From Rhodococcus koreensis (lineage in GTDB: Bacteria; Actinomycetota; Actinomycetes; Mycobacteriales; Mycobacteriaceae), in assembly GCF_900105905.1 (NCBI RefSeq), contig NZ_FNSV01000002.1, positions 186,001 to 250,000 of the forward strand: 64,000 nucleotides of DNA, given 5' to 3'. The translations under genes and the position numbers were made by a program. Under the pieces are notes generated by a model that made no database searches, was not told the DNA's origin, and saw only the letters and a list, made by a program, of their open reading frames with translations. Positions within the stretch are counted from its first letter, which is position 1, and each line of letters opens with the position of its first letter. This document shows, piece after piece, positions 36,671 through 46,189 of the stretch.

Positions 36671-37276
36671 CTATTCGGTGTCGGTGGGGTGTTCCCGTGC
36701 GGCGTCGAGGACCTTCTCTCGCATCCATACATCGATGCGTTGGCCGGCCTTGGCGGCCGCGACTGCGCACGACGTGTGTTCGGTGTCGGTCAACCTGATG
36801 CTGGTGAGATTCGTCGGTCCTACCGTCTCCGGTGCCCGCCGGGTCTCGGCGATGTGCCGAAGGATGTGCTGGCGCAGTTGGTCGACGTCCATCGATGCGT
36901 TCTCGATGAGTAGCCGAGCACCTGTTGATGCGCTGTCGTGGAGGAGGGCTAGCAGGAGGTGTTCGGTGTCGATGTGCTCGTGGCCGAGCAGGGAGGTTTC
37001 GCGCAGGCTCTGGTCGAGTACCTTCTTGGCGCGCGGGGTGAACGGGATGTGCCCAGGCCGGTGCGGCTGGGCTTGGCCCATGTCGGGTAGCCGATTGCCG
37101 ATGACGTCGGCAGAGATGCCCATCGATTCCAGTGTTTTCGCCGCTACCCCGTCACCTTCGGTGATCAGGCCGATCAGGATGTGCTCGGTCCCGACATGGT
37201 CGCAGTTCCGGGTCTGGGCTTCGTCGGTGGCCAGGATAAGGACGCGGCGTGCTGGATCGGTGAATTTTTCGAACAT
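36671..37276 (-). CDS. Clp N-terminal-domain protein without ATPase
   Basis: 201 aa. Two Clp-N repeats span ~1-150: MFEKFTDPARRVLILATDEA, THILIGL-type GTEHILIGLITEGDG, then LLGHEHIDTEHLLLALLHD. This is the adaptor- and substrate-binding part of ClpC; AAA+ modules are absent. The last ~50 residues (LTSIRLTDTEHTSCAVAAAK, then INDVWMRE-like RIDVWMREKVLDAA) are a separate small domain. Stand-alone Clp-N proteins are common in actinomycetes and may modulate ClpC or bind misfolded protein. Monocistronic by position. Confidence 0.88.
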   Translation of the reverse strand: MFEKFTDPARRVLILATDEAQTRNCDHVGTEHILIGLITEGDGVAAKTLESMGISADVIGNRLPDMGQAQPHRPGHIPFTPRAKKVLDQSLRETSLLGHEHIDTEHLLLALLHDSASTGARLLIENASMDVDQLRQHILRHIAETRRAPETVGPTNLTSIRLTDTEHTSCAVAAAKAGQRIDVWMREKVLDAAREHPTDTE

Positions 37277-38001
37277 CGCTGCTCCAATCGGGTTGGCCGC
37301 CGCGCACTGTTCTCATTGCGATCGTCGAGGTGCCTGATCTTTGGCTGCACCGACATCCCCTGCGGCCACAGTCGTCAGGTGGGGCCATTCAACGTCAACC
37401 AACCCCAACCCTGGCATAACCCCGCGCCGAACAGGACTGTTTCGTGGCCAGCACGTCGAATATGGGTTGGCCAGGGGCAGAGGGATCCGCAGACCCAGAA
37501 CGTGCGGCCCATCTGACGCCCGCGCATCGGTGGCAAGATTCGCGTCGTTTTCCGGTGGTTGGCGCGCGGGGAGACATGCAGTGGTGGAGCGGTGCCGTCT
37601 GGCGGCTTGAGGTGCGAGGGCAGCCGATCGAGGGCGACGTCGCGCACGGCCGCTGCGCCTACCGTGGGACGTGTCGGCAAGACCCCGGTCGCGCTAGGCG
37701 CGCGACCGGGGTCGACCATGCGGTGCCGCGGGCGGCTCATTCGCTGAGCCCCGATCGACTCCCATCAGGTAGCGGGTCCAAAGGTGGTGATGCTGTCGAA
37801 CGACGCCGGAAGTTCGGCCGGGTAGGTGTCGGCCCGCGAGCGCCAATTGGGCTGTGTCGTGGTGCCCAGGGTCGGGCACTCCCCGAGTATGGGATCAAAC
37901 GCAGGCCGCCCACCAGCTCGTCGGCCGCAGCTCTCGGGGGCCGGCTGGTAAAACTGGCCGGTGACCGTGACGCCGCCCGGTTCTCGTGCGAGGTATCCCG
38001 G
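37277..38001. other. 725-bp region with hairpin, no firm gene
   Basis: Contains the promoter region of the Clp-N gene and the hairpin at 37681-37713. A minus-strand frame 38016 to 37765 (83 codons, ending in SFDSITTFGPAT) looks protein-like with high third-position GC, but overlaps the plus-strand hypothetical gene and has no known relatives I can name. Confidence 0.4.
37681..37713. terminator. Strong 14-bp GC hairpin
   Basis: Perfect 14-bp arms (GACCCCGGTCGCGC and its complement) with a 5-nt loop TAGGC. No T-run on either side, so terminator in the loose actinobacterial sense, or another structural element. Confidence 0.5.
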
Positions 38002-38376
38002 GTGTGCGCCGCGCACCCCACCGACGGCCCGTCGGAATACGGCGAGGTGCTCGCGTGGGTGGTCGATGCGATCGTCGACGTGATCATCGCGCGCCTAGGC
38101 CCGGCGGGTCCGGGCGAGAGATTCATTCTCGATCTCCGTTTCATCGATGGGGGATACGTCGATGTCGACGACTTGCCGGAATCGGGGCGTTGGGTCCTGC
38201 GGACGGTGTCGGCTCTGCTCGGCGGGGATCTCGCGAACGGGGTGCGGTCGCTCACCGCCGCCGAGCAGCAATTCGACACCACCATGCGGGCGGAGACTCT
38301 GGCCGACGCCCTCATCTGGCTCGACTTTCTTCTCGATGTCGATCTTCCCGACCCACCCGACGTCATCACCACATAG
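38002..38376 (+). CDS. Hypothetical protein
   Basis: 124 aa from GTG 38002; the frame is open upstream to 37444 but passes through the hairpin region, and coding character appears only from ~37930. Acidic, with regular helix patterns (YGEVLAWVVDAIVDVIIARL, ERFILDLRFIDGGYVDVDDL, ADALIWLDFLLDVDL). No signal or membrane segment. Family not recognised. Start uncertain. Confidence 0.5.
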   Translation: MCAAHPTDGPSEYGEVLAWVVDAIVDVIIARLGPAGPGERFILDLRFIDGGYVDVDDLPESGRWVLRTVSALLGGDLANGVRSLTAAEQQFDTTMRAETLADALIWLDFLLDVDLPDPPDVITT

Positions 38377-38507
38377 ACCGACTCATCACCCCGCATAGCG
38401 AGATATGCCGGGTCGGGGAGGCGGGTTCCGACGCCGGAGTTCCCGGCTGCGGGTGATCTCGCCCCGGGCCGCGAGGGCTGAGTTCCCCGCGGGTGGGACC
38501 GCCAATT

Positions 38508-39179
38508 TTAGTCCTGCGCCCCCGGCCGTGTGTCGGGGTGTTTGTGTGCGGTGAGGAGTAGGTGGTCGAACCGGGCGCGAGACGACGCGGGCAGTGCCGT
38601 CTCGGCGGTGAGGACGTCGACGAAGCGTTGGGCGAGGACGCGGAGTTTGGTGTTGGTCTGCTGTGAGCGCCAGGTGAGGATGCCGAAGGCCCGTTCGGAG
38701 GTGATGCCGTAGACGAGCATGAGCGCACCCTTCGCCTGCTCGATCACCGCCCGCGACTGTTCGAGTTCGGCGACGGCCTCGGTGAGCGCCGCGTTGAATT
38801 CGCGAGGGTCGGTCTCCAACGTTTCGGTGACGTCGATGTAGTACCCGGACGTCCCGATCACGTTGTCATTCTCGTCGAGCATCCGATCGCCGACCACGAT
38901 GACGTGGTGGATGCGGCGGTCGGTGTCGATGATGCGATGCTTGCTGCTGAACGGCGCACCGGCATGGATCATCTTGTCGAAGAGTGCAGCGACCTGAGCT
39001 TGGTCGTCTGGATGCTTGTGCGAGAGCAGAAGTTCGGTGGTGGGGGTGATCTCGCCCGGTTGGTAGCCGTGCATCCGGGCGACGGGATCCGACCATTCCC
39101 AGCGCTGGCCGTCGAGGTAGAACCGGAAACTTCCGCCCTGTGGGGGTGCAGTCGAGCCGAGGAGCTCATCACTGTCCAC
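38508..39179 (-). CDS. PAS-ANTAR regulator
   Basis: 223 aa. PAS domain ~15-120 (WSDPVARMHGYQPGEITP, HPDDQAQ, GYYIDVTET). ANTAR RNA-binding domain ~135-200 (LEQSRAVIEQAKGALMLVYG, AFGILTWRSQQTNTKLRVLA, QRFVD). ANTAR proteins bind dual hairpins in nascent RNA to prevent termination. PAS-ANTAR proteins are abundant in mycolic-acid bacteria. Targets unknown. A decayed copy of its first ~30 codons lies upstream at 39800-39885. Confidence 0.9.
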   Translation of the reverse strand: MDSDELLGSTAPPQGGSFRFYLDGQRWEWSDPVARMHGYQPGEITPTTELLLSHKHPDDQAQVAALFDKMIHAGAPFSSKHRIIDTDRRIHHVIVVGDRMLDENDNVIGTSGYYIDVTETLETDPREFNAALTEAVAELEQSRAVIEQAKGALMLVYGITSERAFGILTWRSQQTNTKLRVLAQRFVDVLTAETALPASSRARFDHLLLTAHKHPDTRPGAQD

Positions 39180-39799
39180 AGCTACACCCGCCGCCCTTGC
39201 GGCTCACCCACCTCGCCTCGGACACCACTGCCACAGTATGCCGAGCACCCACACCGGAGTGGGCAGAAATTGTCCACACCGCTGTATCCGACGATGTCGT
39301 TATGCCGGAAGGGCAGGTTTCTGCGGTGCCGGGCGGGCCGGGCGGAGGGGACCGCGCCCGCGCGGATCGCAGGGCCGGCTCGGACACGAGTTCGTCGACG
39401 CCGACCTGAATGAGCGGGGGGGCGACGGCATGCACCCCCACCTTCGTAGTCGGCCTCCCCGGTCTTATCGAAGGATAAGATCACACCAGCCCGGGTGTGG
39501 TGGACGGCCGCCGACACCGGTGCCCCGCTCCCGGGCCTCGCGATCTGCTGTCACCGCTCACGACAGACGTGGTGAGTGACGCACGAAAACACGCCGCACC
39601 CCCAGCCGCTGATCGCGGCCGGTTCGACCAGCAGGGCGACGAAGTCTCGGGTGCTACGACTCCTGGCTATCCCGCTGGGCGATCCGCTCGCGGGGAACCT
39701 TTCGGAGGCGCAACCGCAAGCCGAACCGCCTGGTGTCAGGTCGGGTGGTCGTTGGTGGGCGGAGTCCATTGACGCGTATTGACGAGGGGAACCGCGCCC
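39180..39799. other. 620-bp region, no gene; small hairpin
   Basis: No credible frame on either strand. A perfect hairpin TCTTATC-GAAG-GATAAGA lies at 39463-39480. The PAS remnant follows. Confidence 0.45.
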
Positions 39800-39885
39800 G
39801 TCTCCCTCAGTCGGGCTGGTAGCCAGTGAATCTGGGCGACGGCATCGGACCATTCTCACCGCTGCCCATCCCGCAAGGAGCGGAA
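39800..39885 (-). pseudogene. Decayed duplicate of the PAS-ANTAR gene 5' part
   Basis: Minus-strand reading gives FRSLRDGQR-stop-EWSDAVAQIH followed by a frameshifted YQPD, matching FRFYLDGQRWEWSDPVARMH then GYQPG of the gene at 38508. A TGG to TGA change supplies the stop. Confidence 0.65.
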
Positions 39886-39957
39886 CTGTTCGGCTGATCG
39901 ACAGCTCCGGGACGAGTAACCGACCGTTGTCCGCAGCAGCCCCGGAATAGTTGTTGG

Positions 39958-41193
39958 TCAGCGCATTCCGAGGAGTCGGCGGACGGGTCCGCGTGTGCGT
40001 GTTGTCTTGATCGTCGTGGCCAGGCCGATGCGGCGGCCGGTGAGTGGGTCGGTGGCGGGGGGACCGCCGAACCCGGCTTCGGACGCGGTTTCGGGTGCGG
40101 CGTCGCGGGTGTCGGTGAGGTATTTGTCGGGGAGTGAGAGTTTCGCGATTGTGCGCCACGATTTCCAGTACTGCACTGCGAGTGGGCCGGTCGTGTACGG
40201 CAGGTCGTACTTGTCGCACAGCTGCTTCACGCGGACCGAGATCTCGTGGTAGCGGTTGGACGGCAGGTCCGGGAAGAGATGGTGCTCGATCTGATAGCTC
40301 AGGTTGCCGGTCATGAAGTCCATGACGGGGCCGCCCGAGATGTTCGCGGAGCCGAGCATCTGTCGCAGGTACCACTGGGCGTGCGTCTCGGTGTCGACGT
40401 CGGTCTTGGTGAACTTCTCGGCGCCGTCGGGGAAGTGGCCGCAGAAGATCACGGCGTTGGTCCACAGGTTGCGGACGAGGTTGGCGGTCGCGTTCGCCGT
40501 GGTGGTGGACTTCCACGCCGTGCCGGTCAGCGCCGGGTACACGACATAGTCTTTGAGGGTCTGCCGGCCGAGTTTGGCGAGCACTTCCTTGCCGCGCGTC
40601 TTGGTGAGTTCGCGGTCGTCCCGGCCGCGGGTCACTTTGCCCAGCTCGAGCAATTGGATGGCGAGGCCGTATTGGAACAGTGCCGCGAGGATCGCGTTGT
40701 AGGCGAGGTTGCCGAGGTAGAACGGCTTCCAGCGCTGGTCCCGGGTGACGCGGAGCAGGCCGAATCCTACGTCGTCGTCCATGCCGAGGACGTTGGTGTA
40801 CTTGTGGTGCGCGTAGTTGTGGGTGATTTTCCAGTGTGCCGACGGATCGGCGTTGTCCCATTCCCAGTTCACGGAGTGCACTTCGGGGTCGTTCATCCAG
40901 TCCCACTGCCCGTGCATCACGTTGTGCCCGAGCTCCATGTTCTCGATGATCTTCGATAACGAGAGCATCCCGGTGCCCAGCATCCACAGCGTGCGCGTGC
41001 GGGAGCCGAAGAGTACCGCGCGGCCGCCGAGTTCCAGGCCGCGTTGCAGCCGGATGGTGTTGCGGAGGTACCGGGCGTCGCGTGCACCGCGGGATTCCTC
41101 GATGTCTCGGCGGATCGCATCCAGGTCGCGGCCGATGGCCTCGACGTCGGCGTCCGTGAGGTGCGCGTATTCCTTGATGTCTGATATCGCCAT
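39958..41193 (-). CDS. Membrane fatty-acyl desaturase, DesA3-like (copy 1)
   Basis: 411 aa from ATG 41193 (MAISDIKEYAHLTDAD); upstream in-frame codons are leader. Di-iron histidine boxes: HNVMHGQWDWM (H-x4-H), HNYAHHKYTN, and QIEHHLFPDLP. Hydrophobic helices lie between boxes. The closest known type is the mycobacterial stearoyl-CoA delta-9 desaturase DesA3, although automatic annotation often says linoleoyl-CoA desaturase. It needs a ferredoxin/oxidoreductase partner, none of which is adjacent. A paralogue is at 53765. Both have the same operator array over their starts. Confidence 0.88.
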   Translation of the reverse strand: MAISDIKEYAHLTDADVEAIGRDLDAIRRDIEESRGARDARYLRNTIRLQRGLELGGRAVLFGSRTRTLWMLGTGMLSLSKIIENMELGHNVMHGQWDWMNDPEVHSVNWEWDNADPSAHWKITHNYAHHKYTNVLGMDDDVGFGLLRVTRDQRWKPFYLGNLAYNAILAALFQYGLAIQLLELGKVTRGRDDRELTKTRGKEVLAKLGRQTLKDYVVYPALTGTAWKSTTTANATANLVRNLWTNAVIFCGHFPDGAEKFTKTDVDTETHAQWYLRQMLGSANISGGPVMDFMTGNLSYQIEHHLFPDLPSNRYHEISVRVKQLCDKYDLPYTTGPLAVQYWKSWRTIAKLSLPDKYLTDTRDAAPETASEAGFGGPPATDPLTGRRIGLATTIKTTRTRGPVRRLLGMR

Positions 41194-41233
41194 GAACCTA
41201 CGGTACCGTAACTTACGGCCCCGTAGGTTACGG
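41193..41233. promoter_or_regulatory. Operator array over desaturase copy 1: two 13-bp palindromes and a half-site at 15-bp pitch
   Basis: CCGTAACTTACGG at 41206-41218 and CCGTAGGTTACGG at 41221-41233 are palindromes repeating every 15 bp. A half-site (AACCTACGG) follows at the same pitch, touching the start codon at 41191-41193. The same arrangement precedes the second desaturase. A TetR-type repressor is a likely binder. Confidence 0.7.
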
Positions 41234-41407
41234 GCGAGTATTTTATGATGCGAATCACTTCGACTGGTGTACAGCATCTTTCGATGTCGAAAGTGCCTTG
41301 GACGAGCCACGGATCGCGCTCCCGGGCCTGCGGCGACGACCGACCACACCGTCCTGCAGGACAGTGCGGGCGGTCGTATCGCCGCGGGCCCGGTCGGAAT
41401 GCGAGGG

Positions 41408-43015
41408 TCACGCGTCGGGCCGGTACCTCACAGCGTCGGCGTGCGTGCGCAGTGGCGGCTTCGTCAGGGGTGGGTCACTGGGTGAGGACGTCGGCACGGG
41501 GTCGGGGTGGAAGCGGGGGAGGGCGGCGGCGAGGGTGGACAGGTCGTTGCCGGTGCTGAGGACGGTGCCGTCGGGTCGGATGATGGCGGCGCGGGCGCGG
41601 CCGCGGCGTAGCCAGTGGTGCAGATCGGTGCCGGGTCGAGTCAGCAGGACTGTGCCACCGCGTTGTTCGATGTCGGTGCGTTGTGTCGTGGTCGGGGGGA
41701 GGGAGGTGACTACCGCGAACCGGCCGGCGGCGACCTCGGCGAATCGGCGGCCCTGGTCGAGGTCTGGATTCGGGATCAGGCGGCCCGCTCGGCTTCGGCG
41801 TAGTCGAGGTCGTGCTATCAGAGTGGAGCGGTGCAGGGCCGGGGTTTCGCCGTCCATGATCGTGTCGCCGAGGCCCGGGATGCGGTGCAGCAGTGGTAGG
41901 ACGATGCGGCGGATGAGGTTGCCGGGTTCGCCGCCTTCGGTCATGGCCATTCCGACGAGCTTGGCGCGCCGGATCAGTGCGAGCGCGTGGGGTTTGCGTT
42001 CGATCTCGTAGGTGTCGAGTGCGCGTTCGGGCAGATCTCCGGTGAGGACGCCGGCAAGTTTCCAGGCGAGGTTCATCGCGTCGCGGATCCCTGCGCCCAT
42101 CCCCTGTCCGATGAACGGTGGTGTGAGGTGGGCGGCGTCGCCGAGTAGGAACACCCGGCGGTCGCGCCATCGGTCCGCGATGTGGGCTTTGAAGGTGTAC
42201 TCGGCCACGCGGACCAGTGCCAGGTCGTCGACCGGGGTGTTCCGTGTCCATGGGGAGAGGAGGGGTTGCAGTCGAGCCATGTCGCGATAGTCCTCGGCGC
42301 TCTCGCCGGGTTCGAGCCGGAACTCCCAGCGGTAGCGGGTGTGTCCGATCCGCATGTATGTTGCCGCGCGTACCGGGTCACACACCTGGTGGGCGCCCTC
42401 CCACGCGCCGAGGTCCGCGGTGGTCGCGACGTCGACGACCAGCCAGCGTTGGTCGAACTTCAGGTCCCTCATCGTTGCCTGAATCTGGTTTCTGACCAGG
42501 CTGTTGGCGCCGTCGCAGCCGAGGACGTATCCGGCCTGCACCGATTCCTGCACACCGGTGCTTCGGTCGGTGAAGTCGACACGAACGCTGCCGGCCTGGT
42601 CGTCGGCCAGCCCGGTGACCTCGACGTTGCCGCGGAGAGAGGCCTTCGGGTGCCGTGTCAGGTTGGCGCGCAGGATCTCCTCGAACTGCGGCTGGTCGAA
42701 CATGTTGGCCTCGGGGTAGCCGTGGACGCCGGGACCGGGGTTTCGGTGGAACTCGGTGAGAACGCGCATGTTCCGGTCGACAAGCCGCAACCCGAGGCAC
42801 GGCCGGGAGATCGCCGCGAACTCCTCGGCGATCCCGAGGTGCGCCACGATCCGGTGGATCTCACCGTCGAGGTGGACCGCCCGCGGCTGCGCATAGACGC
42901 CCTCCCAGCGCTCGAGGAGCAGGCACTCGACACCGTACCGGGCCAGCAGTGTGGCGGCGGTCAGTCCGGTGGGTCCGGCCCCGACGATGACGACCGGGAC
43001 GACCTGTTCGCTCAT
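41408..43015 (-). CDS. FAD-dependent aromatic hydroxylase, MhpA/PheA-TfdB family
   Basis: 535 aa. FAD/NADPH monooxygenase landmarks: GAGPTGLTAATLLARYG (GxGxxG, 11-27), LLLERW, the DG motif GCDGANSLVR near 170, and the GD motif LLGDAAHLTPPFIGQGM near 290. Hydroxylates a phenolic ring ortho to an OH to give a catechol. The C-terminal thioredoxin-like domain region is present. ATG overlaps the DoxX stop by 4 nt. Last gene of the five-gene operon. Substrate unknown; the ring-cleaving dioxygenase in the same operon supports a catechol product. Confidence 0.9.
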   Translation of the reverse strand: MSEQVVPVVIVGAGPTGLTAATLLARYGVECLLLERWEGVYAQPRAVHLDGEIHRIVAHLGIAEEFAAISRPCLGLRLVDRNMRVLTEFHRNPGPGVHGYPEANMFDQPQFEEILRANLTRHPKASLRGNVEVTGLADDQAGSVRVDFTDRSTGVQESVQAGYVLGCDGANSLVRNQIQATMRDLKFDQRWLVVDVATTADLGAWEGAHQVCDPVRAATYMRIGHTRYRWEFRLEPGESAEDYRDMARLQPLLSPWTRNTPVDDLALVRVAEYTFKAHIADRWRDRRVFLLGDAAHLTPPFIGQGMGAGIRDAMNLAWKLAGVLTGDLPERALDTYEIERKPHALALIRRAKLVGMAMTEGGEPGNLIRRIVLPLLHRIPGLGDTIMDGETPALHRSTLIARPRLRRSRAGRLIPNPDLDQGRRFAEVAAGRFAVVTSLPPTTTQRTDIEQRGGTVLLTRPGTDLHHWLRRGRARAAIIRPDGTVLSTGNDLSTLAAALPRFHPDPVPTSSPSDPPLTKPPLRTHADAVRYRPDA

Positions 43016-43368
43016 CGGATCGATCCGAGCAGGACGACGAGGTAGGCCACGATCGCTGCGCCGACGACGATGGCGGGTGCCATCTCCCGCAGTCCGTCAC
43101 CGTTGCGTACGTGTGTGACGACGGCACCGACCATCAGGAGTAGCAGCCCGATGCCGGCGGCGGCGCCGAGTGCCGGCACAACTCCGCCGATCAGGAGACC
43201 GACGGCACCGGCGACCTCGAGAGCGCCGATGCCCCGATACGTGCTGACGGGCATACCGACGTGGGCTGCTCGTTCCCGCATCGGGGAGGTTGCCGCTATC
43301 TTGCCGGCGCCGAGCAGGAGGTAGAACACTGCCAGGCAGAGTGCCAGAACTAGTGATGCGGTGGTCAT
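43012..43368 (-). CDS. DoxX-family membrane protein
   Basis: 118 aa from ATG 43368, which overlaps the CoA-ligase stop by 4 nt. Four hydrophobic segments (~3-20, 45-65, 70-90, 98-116) with the DoxX-like FYLLLGAGKI and YRGIGALEVAGAVGLLIG. Function in such operons is unproven; family members have been linked to thiosulfate:quinone reduction and redox balance. Confidence 0.85.
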   Translation of the reverse strand: MTTASLVLALCLAVFYLLLGAGKIAATSPMRERAAHVGMPVSTYRGIGALEVAGAVGLLIGGVVPALGAAAGIGLLLLMVGAVVTHVRNGDGLREMAPAIVVGAAIVAYLVVLLGSIR

Positions 43369-45254
43369 GTGCGCACCGTGACCTTCCAATTGATCGCGTA
43401 TCGGTTCAGGATCGCCTTGACCGTCGGTTCGCCGGCAGGTCCGTCGATCTCGACGGTGGCGAGGATCGAACCGTCCTCGACGGACACCTGGATGCTGTCG
43501 ATGCCTGCGACGGTGGCGAGGGCGTGCTCGAGCTCGGCCCGTGTCGCGTCGGCGCGCAGTGCGAGTTTGTAGAGCTTGCCTACCGCCGTGACCGGCAGCG
43601 CCGGGAGGGTGGTGACCGCCTTGGGTGCGGCGGCCCGTTCGGGGACGCGCTCGCCCGCCCAGGCTTGCAGTTCGTGTGCGGTGATGTCGGCGTCGGCGGC
43701 AACGGTGACGTAGGCAACGGGTACTTCGCCGGCGTGGGCATCGGGGCGTCCCACCGCGCTGACCGCGGTGACCTGCGGATGGTCAAGGAGGACGTCTTCG
43801 ATGACCGCCGGATCGATGTTGTGCCCGCCCCGGATGATGACGTCCTTCGCGCGTCCGACCAGGTGGATGAAACCGTCGCTGTCGATGCGCGCCAGGTCGC
43901 CGGTGTCGAGCCAACCGTCGACCAGTTTGCCCATACCGTCGAGAACGGGTCCGTGTTCGTCGTGGCCGGAAACATAACCGGCGAACACGGTCGGACCGCT
44001 GATCGCCAGCACTCCGGTCGCTCCGGTGGGCAGGTCGTCCCAGGTGCCGTCTTTGCGGACGCGTATCACCTTGACCTGCTGATAGGGCATCCGTACCCCG
44101 ACCGAGCCAGGTCGTGGTGCGTCGGGAAAGCTGCGTGCACTCGCGCAGGTTGCCTCCGTCAGTCCGTAGCCTTCGAGCAGGGGCACACTCGTGTGGTCCT
44201 GAAACGTCGTGGCGACCGCGGTCGGCAGAGGCGACGCTCCCACCATGGCGAAGCGCAGACCACTGATGTCGGCGTCGACCGGGCGCTGCGCGAGGGCCGC
44301 GTAGACGGTGGGCACTGCGCTCATCGACGCGATGCGGTAGTGCTCGACGATCTTCCAGAATTCGCTGAACAGTGCCGGGTCGCGATAGCCGAGCGGGCCG
44401 GCCCACACCACACCCTGGCCCTTGAACAGCGGCGCCAGCAGCGTGACCATCACGGCATTGACATGGAACAGCGGCAGGGCAGCGAAGACGACGGCGTCCG
44501 AGTCCCACGACGAGTTCGCGGCCAGCATCCAGGCATCGGCGACCTCGTTGTCGTGGGTGTGGGCGGCCAGCTTCGGAACACCAGTGGTACCACCGGTGTG
44601 AAACAGTGCGGCCACGTCGAACCCACGGGGGGGATCACCGACGAAGTCGGAGGAATCGATATCGGCCGACAGCGCACTGAGATAGCCGATCCGCACTCCG
44701 TCGACCTCGGGCAGGTCCGCAGGCGCGCCGGCGGCTCCGGTGGGCCGCACGGCCAACACGGCATCCACCTTCCCGCTCACGGCAATCTGGTGCGCGGCCT
44801 CCCATGTCTGCGGCGCAAGTTCCGGTCCGGCCGCGACGAGTACCCGGGCACCTGAGCGGCGCAGCAATTCACCGATGTGCTGCTGCGACTGCGCGGCGTT
44901 GATGGGTGCAGCGATGCCGGCGAGTTGTGCGGCGAGAGTGGCGGGGATCAACTCGGCGCAGTTGGGCGCCATCACGGCGACCGCGTCGTGGCGTCGCACG
45001 CCCAGACGATGGAGCAGGTTCGCGTATCGATGAACATCGTCGCGTAGTTCGGAGAAGGTGCGCTGCACCGGCTCCCGCCACCGTGCCCCGTCGGGGAGGA
45101 CGGTGAGCGCGAGCCGATCTGGCCACATCCGGGCCGCGCGGGTGAGCAACGCGTAGGTGGACTCGGGAAGCCCCCGATCGCGCAGCGGCACGGCCTCGAT
45201 CGTGGTGAGATCCGTGGGCGTCGCGTAACGCGGCCACAGCAGGTCGGTGGTCAT
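43365..45254 (-). CDS. Acyl/aryl-CoA synthetase (AMP-forming, ANL superfamily)
   Basis: 629 aa from ATG 45254. Activates a carboxylic acid as acyl-AMP and then acyl-CoA. Motifs: P-loop FHTGGTTGVPKLA (~205), VPLLEGYGLTEATC (~370), WLDTGDLARIDSDGFI (~450) and a lysine in the C-terminal swivel (AVGKLYKLALR). A ~90-residue C-terminal extension follows the core. Both ends overlap neighbours by 4 nt. Substrate may be an aromatic or ring-cleavage acid handled by this operon. Confidence 0.88.
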   Translation of the reverse strand: MTTDLLWPRYATPTDLTTIEAVPLRDRGLPESTYALLTRAARMWPDRLALTVLPDGARWREPVQRTFSELRDDVHRYANLLHRLGVRRHDAVAVMAPNCAELIPATLAAQLAGIAAPINAAQSQQHIGELLRRSGARVLVAAGPELAPQTWEAAHQIAVSGKVDAVLAVRPTGAAGAPADLPEVDGVRIGYLSALSADIDSSDFVGDPPRGFDVAALFHTGGTTGVPKLAAHTHDNEVADAWMLAANSSWDSDAVVFAALPLFHVNAVMVTLLAPLFKGQGVVWAGPLGYRDPALFSEFWKIVEHYRIASMSAVPTVYAALAQRPVDADISGLRFAMVGASPLPTAVATTFQDHTSVPLLEGYGLTEATCASARSFPDAPRPGSVGVRMPYQQVKVIRVRKDGTWDDLPTGATGVLAISGPTVFAGYVSGHDEHGPVLDGMGKLVDGWLDTGDLARIDSDGFIHLVGRAKDVIIRGGHNIDPAVIEDVLLDHPQVTAVSAVGRPDAHAGEVPVAYVTVAADADITAHELQAWAGERVPERAAAPKAVTTLPALPVTAVGKLYKLALRADATRAELEHALATVAGIDSIQVSVEDGSILATVEIDGPAGEPTVKAILNRYAINWKVTVRT

Positions 45255-46189
45255 CGCGCGTACCTCACCACCGTGCGTTGGCGCCCCAAGTCGATGGCCC
45301 CGTCGTCGGTGGCGACGGTGGCTTCGATGAGGTCGCCGTCCTGCAGGTAGTTCGGATTCTTGGCCTGGCCCGCGAAGAAGAGCTTCCATTTGACTGCCGG
45401 CGGCAGCAGGGAGGAGAGGGTTGCGATCGGCTTCGGTGGGGCGCTCAGTGCCGTCCCGACCGGTGTTCCGGTCAGCAGCAAGTCCCCGGCATCGAGGCGT
45501 TGAAACCGGGTCAGCGCCTGCAGAGTCTCGGTCGGCTGGTAGATCATGTCGGCAACGGTCATGTTCTGGCGCGGCTCACCGTTGACCCAGAGCCGCAGGC
45601 GCAGGTCGGTGAACCGCTTCAGCTCGTCGCCGTCCAGCAGTACGAGCGCGGGGCCGACCGGGGTGAACGTCGGGTAGGACTTCGCTTCGTAGAACTGCGT
45701 TTTCGGAAGCTGGATGTCGCGCGCGGAGATGTCGTTGGTGACGACCAGGCCGGCCACGTGATCGGCGAGAGTGTCTGCGGTGATCTCGGTCCCGACCGGG
45801 ATGTCGCGGGCGAGGACGAGCCCGATCTCCACCTCGTAATCCAGTAGTCGGACATGGGCAGGACGGATCACGTCGTCGGTGGGGCCGCTGATCGAGCCGG
45901 ATGCCTTGCGGAAGAAGGTCAACGGAATGGTGTCGGGGTTCATCCCGGCGTCCTTGACGTGCGAGGCGAAGTTCGTCATCTGTGCGACCACCCGGCACGG
46001 GGCGGTGATCGGGGAGAGCAACGAGAGGGTCGCGACGTTTACGGTGCCCTTGCTGGACGCCGCGGCCTCGACGGCTGGTCGGTCGGTCAGCAGTTGGGCG
46101 GTGGTGGTGGCCTCGGTGTCTACCCGTGCGGCGCCGGTGGGTGTGTCGACCCACCAGGCGTCGGCGGTGCGGAGGACGGAGATGGTCAT
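45251..46189 (-). CDS. Fumarylacetoacetate hydrolase-family protein
   Basis: 312 aa from ATG 46189. FAH fold with metal ligands in LLDYEVEIGLVLARDI (ExE) and the following Asp in VTNDISARDIQ, then YEAKSYPTFTPVGPALV and DLLLTGTPVG. Acts on beta-diketo or 2-oxo-acid ring-cleavage products as hydrolase, isomerase or decarboxylase. Coupled by 4-nt overlaps to the dioxygenase upstream and the CoA ligase downstream. Confidence 0.9.
   Translation of the reverse strand: MTISVLRTADAWWVDTPTGAARVDTEATTTAQLLTDRPAVEAAASSKGTVNVATLSLLSPITAPCRVVAQMTNFASHVKDAGMNPDTIPLTFFRKASGSISGPTDDVIRPAHVRLLDYEVEIGLVLARDIPVGTEITADTLADHVAGLVVTNDISARDIQLPKTQFYEAKSYPTFTPVGPALVLLDGDELKRFTDLRLRLWVNGEPRQNMTVADMIYQPTETLQALTRFQRLDAGDLLLTGTPVGTALSAPPKPIATLSSLLPPAVKWKLFFAGQAKNPNYLQDGDLIEATVATDDGAIDLGRQRTVVRYAR

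Noticed and set aside
37765..38016. Minus-strand 83-codon frame
   Set aside because: Plausible amino-acid usage but conflicts with the plus-strand hypothetical gene and could not be identified.
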